DNA of 64,000 nucleotides from Candidatus Pacearchaeota archaeon (GTDB taxonomy: Archaea > Nanoarchaeota > Nanoarchaeia > Pacearchaeales > GW2011-AR1), in the NCBI GenBank assembly GCA_002686195.1, contig NZAS01000038.1:19460-83459 (forward strand), in the 5' to 3' direction. Under the pieces are notes generated by a model. That model was not told the origin of the DNA and did not search any database. It saw only the letters and a program-made list of their open reading frames with translations. Below are positions 58,069 to 64,000 of this stretch, one piece after another. Positions within the stretch are counted from its first letter, which is position 1, and each line of letters opens with the position of its first letter. A program made the position numbers and the translations under genes.

Positions 58069-58284
58069 ATGAACAAAACACCATGCGAGACGCCGTTTTT
58101 CCAATGGCTCGACAAGCTGAACCGCCCCGTCACGCGCTGGGGGTTTTCCATCGTGGCGGTCGCATACGGAGCGCGGGCTGTGCTGGGTGCTGACTTTGAC
58201 CCGATGGCCTTTGCCGCATTGGTCGCCCCCGCTGGCTTTACCTACTGGCGGCGCGGTGATGAGAAGCTGAAAGGAATTGAGTGA
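58069..58284 (+). CDS. Holin-like protein
   Basis: 71 residues. LNRPVTRWGFSIVAVAYGAR and FAALVAPAGFTYWRRG match the common phage/GTA holin pattern with a short C-terminal Lys/Glu tail. Second holin candidate of B besides 53362-53769. Confidence 0.6.
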   Translation: MNKTPCETPFFQWLDKLNRPVTRWGFSIVAVAYGARAVLGADFDPMAFAALVAPAGFTYWRRGDEKLKGIE

Positions 58285-58544
58285 TGCCTAGGACTGCGAA
58301 GCGGGTATCCTACTTGTGGAACAAAGAGGCGGCAGAGCGCGCGGAAAGAAACGGGACGGGCTTCACTGCAAAGCAAAACGCAAGGGCCAACAAACTGGCG
58401 GTCCAAATCCTTATGCCCGCCACGCAGATCAAAGAGCATCTGGCGGCAGGGAGGACGGTCAAGGAACTTGCGGAGATGTATCAGGTCGCTGAAGCAGCGA
58501 TGGAAATCCGCGTTCGGGGCCTAATCGAAGGGACGCGCACCTGA
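58284..58544 (+). CDS. Small HTH-like basic protein
   Basis: 86 residues from ATG 58284. Basic helical N-terminus, HTH-like end (RTVKELAEMYQVAEAAMEI). C-terminal LIEGTRT as in the different A gene 13701-13820. Unknown, perhaps DNA binding. Confidence 0.5.
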   Translation: MPRTAKRVSYLWNKEAAERAERNGTGFTAKQNARANKLAVQILMPATQIKEHLAAGRTVKELAEMYQVAEAAMEIRVRGLIEGTRT

Positions 58545-58690
58545 TGCCCCTCGGCAGCATAGATGGCGGCTTTATCCTCCGCGCTATCTGGCGGCGCTTC
58601 AAGGCGTGGTGGCAGGCAGACACGGGTGGTTGGCCCACGGCAGCTGTCCTGTTGGCGTCCGCCCTGTTCGTGGCGGCCATGCTGTCATGA
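58544..58690 (+). CDS. 48-residue membrane protein
   Basis: ATG 58544 to TGA 58688-58690. Basic start (ILRAIWRRFKAWW), C-terminal span (TAAVLLASALFVAAMLS). The A relative lacks the span. ATGA-coupled to the i-spanin. Confidence 0.5.
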   Translation: MPLGSIDGGFILRAIWRRFKAWWQADTGGWPTAAVLLASALFVAAMLS

Positions 58691-59004
58691 TCGCAGCATG
58701 GCTTGGAACGAAGGCGCTTGGCCTACATCGGTGGGTCTGGCTGCTTGCCCTCCTGGCGGCAATCGTCGGCGGCATTCTGTGGCTACAGGCCCGCGAAGAT
58801 GCGGACGACAAGGACAACCAAGAGATCGGCGCAAAGGTCCAGCGCGAAGGCGACCTGCGCAAGACCATCGAACGGGCGGAGACAGCCAATGAAGCGCGTG
58901 ACGACATTAGCCGCAATCGGGATAACGCTCGCTATGACCAGTGCGTGCGGACAGCCCGAACCCCTGCGAACTGTGAGCGACTGCGTGTCATTCAAGAGGA
59001 TTAG
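58687..59004 (+). CDS. i-spanin (Rz-like)
   Basis: 105 residues. N-terminal anchor (WLLALLAAIVGGILWLQA) and coiled coil. Homologue of 13903-14190 with a longer C-terminus. The o-spanin starts inside at 58889. Confidence 0.75.
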   Translation: MIAAWLGTKALGLHRWVWLLALLAAIVGGILWLQAREDADDKDNQEIGAKVQREGDLRKTIERAETANEARDDISRNRDNARYDQCVRTARTPANCERLRVIQED

Positions 59005-59122
59005 CGCAGAGCCGCATCCCGTTGGGCCTAACGCGGACGATCCCGGCAACATGTTCGACACCGAGCAGACCTTTGGCGAGGTGCTGGCGCATAACGAGGT
59101 CTATGACCGGCTGTGTGGCTAA
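58889..59122 (+). CDS. o-spanin lipoprotein (Rz1-like)
   Basis: 77 residues from ATG 58889. Signal MKRVTTLAAIGITLAMTSAC with lipid-modified Cys at 20. Overlaps the i-spanin gene in another frame, homologous to 14105-14335 in layout. Confidence 0.75.
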   Translation: MKRVTTLAAIGITLAMTSACGQPEPLRTVSDCVSFKRISAEPHPVGPNADDPGNMFDTEQTFGEVLAHNEVYDRLCG

Positions 59123-59196
59123 CCGACCACCGCCCCAATCACCCCCACGATAAGCCCCAGACCGATAAGCACCTGGACTGGCTTAGGTAGGCGCAT
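59119..59196 (-). CDS. 25-residue hydrophobic peptide
   Basis: ATG 59196 to TAG ending at 59119; GAGG upstream. MRLPKPVQVLIGLG then a hydrophobic end. In A the same frame is broken by a one-base loss (14674-14730). Possibly a small membrane peptide. Confidence 0.35.
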   Translation of the reverse strand: MRLPKPVQVLIGLGLIVGVIGAVVG

Positions 59197-59473
59197 TGGA
59201 TGCCTCGATCATGGCGCGGTAGGTGCGAGCGAGGCTTTCGCTCCCGTCATCATCGTAGAATGCGGCGTCGCCAGCCTCCACCATAGCCTCCGTGGGCACA
59301 GCACGCACCACAACGAACCCGGCTTGCTTGATTGCTGCTAGGGCGGCGTCGGCATTGCGCGGGTAGCCTTCACTGTTCGGGATGGTTTCTCGGCTCTTCA
59401 CCTCCGGCCATCCGCCTGCCTTGCGATCATCGTTCAGCAGAGCAAGCGCTATCACTTCCCTAAGATCATCCAT
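59183..59473 (-). CDS. Right-end small protein, mosaic family
   Basis: 96 residues from ATG 59473. Homologue of 14717-15067 at both ends, with a different middle. Unknown. Confidence 0.6.
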   Translation of the reverse strand: MDDLREVIALALLNDDRKAGGWPEVKSRETIPNSEGYPRNADAALAAIKQAGFVVVRAVPTEAMVEAGDAAFYDDDGSESLARTYRAMIEASNAPT

Positions 59474-59630
59474 GTTTGCTGTCCTCCTTGTGGTGGTCGA
59501 GGCGTTCGATGCACTCTGCGGCAGCGCGCCAATATTCATATTCCCTGCCGATTGAAGAGAAGCGCGGCCCACCCGACTCTTTCCGCAGCCATTCGACAAT
59601 CGCCGCCCGCTCCCGTTCTGCCTCAGTCAT
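59466..59630 (-). CDS. Right-end small protein
   Basis: 54 residues from ATG 59630. Basic/acidic helix MTEAERERAAIVEWLRKES, C-terminus RLDHHKEDSKHG shared with 15060-15212. Unknown. Confidence 0.5.
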   Translation of the reverse strand: MTEAERERAAIVEWLRKESGGPRFSSIGREYEYWRAAAECIERLDHHKEDSKHG

Positions 59631-59644
59631 GGCTGGTGTCCTCG

Positions 59645-59836
59645 TCATTTGCGTGGGTCGATGATCTGGAGGGCCACACTCTTGAGTGCCTCGACCACAT
59701 CGGGCCGTTCCTCGTTCACAAGTGCTCCGTAGATCACATGATAGCAGCGGTCGCGTTCTTCATTGCGAGTATCGCAAATGCGCTTGAACCACGTGATTGA
59801 CTGCATCGCCTCGTCGCTGGTCTGTTTATCTGACAT
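59645..59836 (-). CDS. Right-end small protein
   Basis: 63 residues, MSDKQTSDEAMQSITWFKR start, Cys pair region ICDTRNEERDRCYHVI. Shares its start block with 15060-15212. Unknown. Confidence 0.5.
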   Translation of the reverse strand: MSDKQTSDEAMQSITWFKRICDTRNEERDRCYHVIYGALVNEERPDVVEALKSVALQIIDPRK

Positions 59837-60017
59837 TAGTGTCTCCTGTGGCTAGGCGGGCAAGGGCGGCTTTGCTTGCGCGCATCATCGCCCTGCGTTG
59901 CTGGCGCGTGGTCGGGTATGGCGGGCCAAGCGGCGAGCGGTAGCGGCGGGGCTTCGGCTTCTTTCTCGGCAGATTGAGCGTCATTGCCGCGCCAGCCAGT
60001 GCCATGCGATGCAGCAT
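59826..60017 (-). CDS. Basic right-end small protein
   Basis: 63 residues from ATG 60017 (GGGGGA upstream; TAA/ATG overlap with the previous gene). Very basic (RKKPKPRRYRS; RQQRRAMMRASKA). May bind nucleic acid. Confidence 0.5.
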   Translation of the reverse strand: MLHRMALAGAAMTLNLPRKKPKPRRYRSPLGPPYPTTRQQRRAMMRASKAALARLATGDTNVR

Positions 60018-60203
60018 TTACTCATCCCCCTCCAATTCGTAGCCTTGGCGTTTCGCCTGCTCCTTCACGATCTCGGGAAGGCAAGCGAGGAACAAAGCCT
60101 CGCTTGCGAATGCCGCCAGCATATTGCGGTTGTCAGCGGTCCAGGCTTCCCAAGGGCAAACAGCGCGGCGGTTGAACTCGGCGGTGACGAACTGCGCCAT
60201 CAT
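60018..60203 (-). CDS. Right-end small protein
   Basis: 61 residues, RBS GGAGAAT. Helical with two Cys. The RBS/start block equals that of 15228-15374 in A although the proteins differ. Unknown. Confidence 0.5.
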   Translation of the reverse strand: MMAQFVTAEFNRRAVCPWEAWTADNRNMLAAFASEALFLACLPEIVKEQAKRQGYELEGDE

Positions 60204-60452
60204 CTATTCTCCTTCACTACTGGCTAGGCGGATGAACTCGACCGCGTGCAGCGGCGCTTCATAAACTGCGCCCTCGTAGGTGACGCGTATCCACGGCTGA
60301 TCGCAGTGCATCCCATTATGGGCGATGCGCTCGAACTTGGCCCCCGCCAACCTGTCGAACCGCCTGTCAACGGACGCGAGCTTGACCGCCTCGATTGTGC
60401 GGGTGTCCTTTTCCCAGATGCAGGGGAACTGGTTTTCCGGTTTACAGTCCAT
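60204..60452 (-). CDS. Outermost right-end gene of prophage B
   Basis: 82 residues from ATG 60452. MDCKPENQFPCIWEKDTRTI start, beta-rich with WIRVTYEGAVYEAPLHAVEF. Last gene before the tRNA-derived attachment site. Unknown. Confidence 0.55.
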   Translation of the reverse strand: MDCKPENQFPCIWEKDTRTIEAVKLASVDRRFDRLAGAKFERIAHNGMHCDQPWIRVTYEGAVYEAPLHAVEFIRLASSEGE

Positions 60453-60530
60453 CGGTAAGTCCTTGAGCAGTAAAGGCCGACACGGGCCGTTCGCTACCGC
60501 CAAGTGACTGTTCTGCCGAAAATACCGTTT

Positions 60531-60576
60531 GATTTGTAATCATCAGGTCATCCGTTCGAATCGGATAGTCGGCACC
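60531..60576 (+). tRNA. tRNA-Thr(UGU) 3' fragment, attachment site of prophage C
   Basis: Anticodon loop TTTGTAA (60533-60539), T arm ATCCG-TTCGAAT-CGGAT (60550-60566), acceptor 3' strand AGTCGGC, discriminator A and CC (60567-60576). The 5' half (acceptor, D arm) is missing: upstream bases do not pair with TCATC. A partial tRNA adjacent to an integrase is a standard att core. The C integrase ends 45 bases further on. Confidence 0.8.
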
Positions 60577-60620
60577 GCAAAACAGGGACTTAGCGACGGC
60601 TTGCTTTAGCGGTTTACACC

Positions 60621-61634
60621 CTACCCAGTAACGGATGGCCCCGCAAGGCGCACCGCTCGGGCTTTCGCAACCCGCGCCCGGTCCACATATCGAGCGCGAA
60701 TTGATGCGACGCGCTCGGCTGTCCAACCGATAACGTCTGCAATCTCGCTGTCCGAAAAGCCCGCTATCGCAAGCCGCGTGACAAAGGTGCCGCGCAGGTC
60801 GTGAAACTTGCGGTCGAAGCCCTCGGGCATTGCCTTGCGCCAGGACGACTGGAACCCACTTGAGGTCCACGGCTGCGCCCTGCTGTTCAACAGGACACGC
60901 CCCTTCCCCGGACCCATCAATGCCCGCGCCAGCTCGTCGTGCATCGGTATAACCGCCTCCCCGCCCGTCTTGGCGGTCGTGGTCGCTATATATGCCGGGT
61001 GTATCTGCTCCCATCGCAGGTTGAGCAAATCCCCTTGCCGAAGCCCGGTAAGGCTGGCGAGGACAAGCGCCCGCTTTATGTGCGGCGCTATGTCCTTCAC
61101 CGCTTGCCAGTGGCGCGGCTCCCATATCAGGTCCGCCCGGTTCGTCTTGTGCAGGTGTTTGATGCCCTTGGCGGCGTTCTGCGACACCAGCCCACGGTCG
61201 TATGCCCAGCCAAGCACGGTTGCCAGCGTCCCGATTGCTCGATCTGCAGCGCGCGGCGTGTCGGCCATGCTGTCCCGCCATGCCACCAGCGTTGCCCGCG
61301 CATCCGGTGCGTTGAATGCGCGGATGGGGGCCATGCCCCACTTCTTCGAGATACGGTCTAGCCATATTCGGTAGTCCCGCTGCGTTCCCGGCTTGAGCTT
61401 GGCGAAGTCGGGGCTTTGCCGATAGAGGTTGAGTATGCGGTCAAACCCGTCCGGTGATCCCCGCTCGCGTCGGGCAGCATAGGCAAGATCGAGCAGGGCA
61501 GGCGTAATTGCGGGCTTAGCGCCATCCTGAACATGGATACGCGGCCCGCCTCGGTATGCATAGACGAACCAGCGATCCTCACCGCTGGCCAGCCTTTTGC
61601 GGACTATGTGAAGGCCGGTCGAGATAGTCGGCAA
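60621..61634 (-). CDS. int: Tyrosine integrase of prophage C
   Basis: 337 residues. Catalytic boxes TGLRQGDLLNLRW (Arg), HDLRGTFVTRLA (HxxR), IGWTAERVASIRARYVD (Trp variant of the second His, Tyr nucleophile). Differs from the B integrase, so the two prophages are expected to use different sites. Confidence 0.9.
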   Translation of the reverse strand: MPTISTGLHIVRKRLASGEDRWFVYAYRGGPRIHVQDGAKPAITPALLDLAYAARRERGSPDGFDRILNLYRQSPDFAKLKPGTQRDYRIWLDRISKKWGMAPIRAFNAPDARATLVAWRDSMADTPRAADRAIGTLATVLGWAYDRGLVSQNAAKGIKHLHKTNRADLIWEPRHWQAVKDIAPHIKRALVLASLTGLRQGDLLNLRWEQIHPAYIATTTAKTGGEAVIPMHDELARALMGPGKGRVLLNSRAQPWTSSGFQSSWRKAMPEGFDRKFHDLRGTFVTRLAIAGFSDSEIADVIGWTAERVASIRARYVDRARVAKARAVRLAGPSVTG

Positions 61635-61791
61635 GGGAATCGCCCGCGTTCGAGTTGGCTGGCGGCGAAACCTTTACGTAGTCGGGGCCAATGTCAACGC
61701 CACACCGGGCCACGTCTATGCCCTGCTCGCGCAGGAACTCGAACATTTCCTTCACTTGGGCAACGGGGACAAGGCGGCGGGGCGCGGTCAC
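61579..61791 (-). CDS. Excisionase-position small protein
   Basis: 70 residues from GTG 61791, overlapping the integrase start. QVKEMFEFLREQGIDVARCG and YVKVSPP resemble small proteins encoded just upstream of integrases in alphaproteobacterial prophages. Not an obvious HTH like the B one. Confidence 0.55.
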   Translation of the reverse strand: MTAPRRLVPVAQVKEMFEFLREQGIDVARCGVDIGPDYVKVSPPANSNAGDSLADYLDRPSHSPQKAGQR

Positions 61792-61792
61792 A

Positions 61793-62092
61793 TTACTCTC
61801 CGTTGAGGTGCTTGCGGACGGCGAGGCCGGTTTCGTTCAACTGCGCCGAAAGATACCATTCCGTGCCAACCGGCTTGTCGGCCTGTGCGGAGCCGAGCCA
61901 TTCTTTCCTCCCGTAGTAGACCGGATAGTGGTAGCCGAGTTCGTATTCGTCGGGTTCCATCTGCACATAGAGCGGCGGCATCGCATCCCACTGTTCCGGC
62001 GAAAGCGAGGTGGGTATCGTGGGCATCGCCAGCACCCAGTCCCGCTGCGCCTCGGTCAGCTTCCCGGCTATTTCAGCGATCCTCTTATCCAT
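61793..62092 (-). CDS. Conserved left-arm small protein
   Basis: 99 residues from ATG 62092; relative of 17367-17597 with conserved ends and an enlarged Tyr/Pro-rich centre. Unknown. Confidence 0.6.
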   Translation of the reverse strand: MDKRIAEIAGKLTEAQRDWVLAMPTIPTSLSPEQWDAMPPLYVQMEPDEYELGYHYPVYYGRKEWLGSAQADKPVGTEWYLSAQLNETGLAVRKHLNGE

Positions 62093-62414
62093 TGTGGGCC
62101 TCCTGGGCGCGGAGGGTATCAATGTGCGCGTCAATATTCGTAATGGGTTCGGCACTTTCGAGCGCATCGGCAATGTCGAGGTGCAGTTGCGCCCGATCCT
62201 CACCGCTCGTTTTAGCCCCATCCGGACCATAATCGACGTGCATAAATTTGATGCCCTTCGATGACCACATGCGCTCAACTTCGCGCGCCTTCGGCCCCAG
62301 CATCGGCAGGATGTGTTCAAGCCGGTTGGCAAGTTGCTTCGCAGTATCGCGCCAAGCATCCCGTTCTCCCTCCAGCGCCTCGATCCGCTCGGCCAGCTTT
62401 GTTGTGTCGGTCAT
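62085..62414 (-). CDS. Coiled-coil left-arm protein
   Basis: 109 residues. Ends shared with 17756-17941 (MTDTTKLAERIE; LRAQEAHNG), with a long inserted middle. Unknown. Confidence 0.6.
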   Translation of the reverse strand: MTDTTKLAERIEALEGERDAWRDTAKQLANRLEHILPMLGPKAREVERMWSSKGIKFMHVDYGPDGAKTSGEDRAQLHLDIADALESAEPITNIDAHIDTLRAQEAHNG

Positions 62415-62418
62415 TGTG

Positions 62419-62568
62419 TTACTCCGGTTGGGGGTGGGACCATATCGAATAGTCAGGCTCGGGCGCGGCGCAGTGGCGGTGGACCATCGGGTTTACCTCC
62501 CGCCCCGTCGATGTCGGCTTGCAGATGTTCCGAAGGCTTTGCCCCTCCTCGGTCTGTCGGCTATTCAT
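62419..62568 (-). CDS. 49-residue protein sharing start with the B homing nuclease
   Basis: ATG 62568. First nine residues MNSRQTEEG as in 17938-18654, then an unrelated sequence ending YSIWSHPQPE. Represents either the resident gene before nuclease gain or a decayed form. Unknown. Confidence 0.5.
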   Translation of the reverse strand: MNSRQTEEGQSLRNICKPTSTGREVNPMVHRHCAAPEPDYSIWSHPQPE

Positions 62569-63139
62569 CAACGCCTCCTTTGAGTGCGCGGATGGTGGCG
62601 GCACATTCGCGGGCCTCTTTCCATGCAGCTTGTCGGCGGGGTCCTTGGTCTTGGTCGCCGTGATAGCTGGCGCGCTGGTCAATTTTCTTCGCAGCCTCTT
62701 CCAGCACTACATCCCTATCGGAGAGGGCGGCGAGGGCATCGGCTGCTCTATTCAGCGCAAGCGCGGCCCCATTCCATGCACCGACTGCACAGCCTTCGGA
62801 CGGCCCGCTCGGACCGCTGGCCGCGCAATCTGGGTTGCTACAGGCGATGCGAAAGTTTGTGCCTGTAGGCTCAAGATAAGGCTCGGTATCACCACAAAAC
62901 GGGCACGGAACCAACTCCCCCACCAGCGCGCTATCGGCCTTTGAGGCGGTGCGGGACACGCGCAAGACTTCGCCAGCCTTAAGCATGAAGCACGTCGGGC
63001 AGAGGACGCCGCCGGGATCATCCGTTGCCCCATCACCGCCCATGACGGCGTTCCACAGTTCATTGTCGGCGAACCATATCGGGTTCGGGTGGCCGCAATC
63101 GGCCTTGTCGCCGGGGCCGCTAATGTCATCCGCCATCAT
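62561..63139 (-). CDS. Lar-like zinc-ribbon protein
   Basis: 192 residues from ATG 63139 (TGATG overlap). Central LVPCPFCGDTEPYL, CSNPDCAASGPSGPSEGC and GAWNG are the Lar restriction-alleviation zinc-ribbon pattern. An N-terminal part has a second Cys pair (CPTCFMLK). The last codons equal the end of 18647-18874. May counter host restriction; shown for few family members. Confidence 0.65.
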   Translation of the reverse strand: MMADDISGPGDKADCGHPNPIWFADNELWNAVMGGDGATDDPGGVLCPTCFMLKAGEVLRVSRTASKADSALVGELVPCPFCGDTEPYLEPTGTNFRIACSNPDCAASGPSGPSEGCAVGAWNGAALALNRAADALAALSDRDVVLEEAAKKIDQRASYHGDQDQGPRRQAAWKEARECAATIRALKGGVDE

Positions 63140-63366
63140 CAATCTCCAAACTCTCTGCAAATATCCTCGAAGCGCGGGAGCATCTTGCGTCCGTCCGCTT
63201 CTGCTGCCTTGCGTCCTCGCGCGGTAATCGCTGCCCGGAGTTGCGCCTGTTCGCGCTCGATGCGCTTGAAGGCGGCGATCTGCTCGGCAAGCGATAGCTG
63301 TGCGCCTGCTTTGACCAGGCGGGGCGCGCTGCGATGGGTGCGCTCGTAGGTGCTGGCGCGGGTCAT
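63139..63366 (-). CDS. Conserved left-arm helical protein
   Basis: 75 residues, homologue of 18647-18874 with changed ends. Unknown. Confidence 0.6.
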   Translation of the reverse strand: MTRASTYERTHRSAPRLVKAGAQLSLAEQIAAFKRIEREQAQLRAAITARGRKAAEADGRKMLPRFEDICREFGD

Positions 63367-63671
63367 GCTTCACCTCGTGCTTTGGCGATTGCTGCGCGGG
63401 CTTTAACCACGCACTCTGGCTCGGTGGGATCAAGACCGCCCGTGAAGTCTGGCAACAGACCCTCCAGCGCCTCAAGCAATTCCGGCGCGGCTGCGATCAG
63501 GCAGGCGTTGGCTTCTAGATCGCCGGGAACGTCGTCCGATCCCATGCGAACATCAGCGATAGTATCAAACTGGCCTAGCCCGATCAGTCTATGCTCTTCG
63601 CCATCCCCCCGTTCGTAATAATAAGGGAAGACCGCCCAAGGCCCCGGCGTATGTGCTTCCTTCGCCACCAT
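63363..63671 (-). CDS. HTPGPW-type phage protein
   Basis: About 102 residues from ATG 63671. AHTPGPWAV start and CLIAAAPELLEALEGL motif. Relative of 18871-19182 with a different middle. Confidence 0.7.
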   Translation of the reverse strand: MVAKEAHTPGPWAVFPYYYERGDGEEHRLIGLGQFDTIADVRMGSDDVPGDLEANACLIAAAPELLEALEGLLPDFTGGLDPTEPECVVKARAAIAKARGEA

Positions 63672-63862
63672 CAATTCTCCTGTCCTGCGATAAGTGCCTC
63701 TGCCCGCGCTATGCTGGCCTGAATGCTGTCGATTGCTGCTATCTGCGCGTCACACAGGGCGATTGCGGTGGCCTGCGATGCCATGCGCCCACACTCCCGT
63801 TCGCGCAGATCCCGCGCGGCCCGTTCGTCGCAGCGCGCCTGCTGTGCCCTGCCCCGGTTCAT
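63671..63862 (-). CDS. Conserved 63-residue protein
   Basis: Near-identical to 19182-19373. Stop/start coupled to the HTPGPW gene. Unknown. Confidence 0.6.
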   Translation of the reverse strand: MNRGRAQQARCDERAARDLRERECGRMASQATAIALCDAQIAAIDSIQASIARAEALIAGQEN

Positions 63863-64000
63863 GGCTGGGCCTCGTGGTAGGCTGCGAGGGCTTGGGCGGC
63901 GGTGGCATAAGCGAAGTCCAAAGCGCCTTCCCTGTCGTCCCAGCGATAGTTTTCACCAGCGTCGTCTTCTGCACTGGTCTGCGCCTTGATAGCCTCCAAC
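63859..64000 (-). CDS. Conserved left-arm protein, C-terminal part
   Basis: Leftward frame entering from the window edge, stop TGA at 63859-63861. The visible ~46 codons match the end of 19370-19708. The start is outside the window. Confidence 0.6.
   Translation of the reverse strand, partial: LEAIKAQTSAEDDAGENYRWDDREGALDFAYATAAQALAAYHEAQP

Larger units (their letters stand above)
16239..60530. mobile_element. Prophage B, apparently complete
   Basis: Runs integrase, excisionase, leftward early operon, repressor/cro, rightward early genes, terminase, head, tail, lysis, right-end small genes. This is the order expected of an integrated lambda-like genome with the integrase at one end. About 44 kb. 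No broken structural gene was seen, so it may be functional; that is inference. Confidence 0.85.
60531..64000. mobile_element. Prophage C, left-hand part
   Basis: Starts at a tRNA-Thr 3' fragment followed by a leftward tyrosine integrase, an excisionase-like gene and small leftward genes collinear with the left arm of prophage B. The window ends inside this arm. The integrase is not a close relative of the B integrase. Confidence 0.8.

Noticed and set aside
1..64000. CRISPR array, rRNA, insertion sequence or complete tRNA
   Set aside because: No regularly spaced repeats, rRNA segments, transposase genes or full tRNA cloverleaf were seen by eye; only the tRNA-Thr fragment at 60531.

Overview
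The window is entirely temperate-phage DNA from a high-GC alphaproteobacterium. The gene repertoire (GTA-like tail proteins, DUF6950-type tail peptidase, HTPGPW family proteins) suggests a sphingomonad-type host, but that is inference only. No host housekeeping gene was found. The DNA reads as parts of three related siphovirus-type prophages lying head to tail in the same orientation: the right end of prophage A (about 1-16238), a whole prophage B (about 16239-60530, ~44 kb), and the left end of prophage C (about 60531-64000).

Prophage A starts inside the tail tube gene. It continues with tail assembly chaperone (with a -1 frameshift site), tape measure, tail tip/hub genes, a beta-helix tailspike, small membrane proteins, a metallophosphoesterase, a GH24 endolysin, holin-like proteins, an overlapping i-spanin/o-spanin pair, and a leftward cluster of small genes ending with an HNH nuclease.

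Prophage B begins with a leftward tyrosine integrase and excisionase-like gene. It has a long leftward early operon (nested HTPGPW-type small genes, then DUF1367, DUF968-type HNH, SSB, Rad52-type annealase and a DnaQ-like exonuclease). A repressor/cro switch at 24.25-24.86 kb follows. The rightward early genes comprise regulators, a PDDEXK nuclease, two consecutive ParB-like proteins, a GIY-YIG protein, replication genes and a C5 cytosine methyltransferase. A lambda-like late control module (candidate Q analogue, promoter, ~200-nt leader RNA, terminator) precedes the HK97-type packaging and head genes, tail genes, a tail fibre with YadA-like repeats, lysis genes and a leftward small-gene cluster. 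At the B/C junction lies the 3' half of a tRNA-Thr(UGU), a typical integrase target. Prophage C then repeats integrase, excisionase-like gene and leftward early genes.

A and B are mosaics. From the last ~50 codons of the tape measure onward their tail genes are near-identical; upstream they are unrelated. Receptor-binding domains, endolysins and some lysis genes have been exchanged behind conserved short anchors, and HNH genes and small cargo genes sit at clean junctions between otherwise matching genes. Three early promoters of B carry the same TTGTA-N5-TACAA operator laid over the -10 box, which shows the repressor regulon directly.
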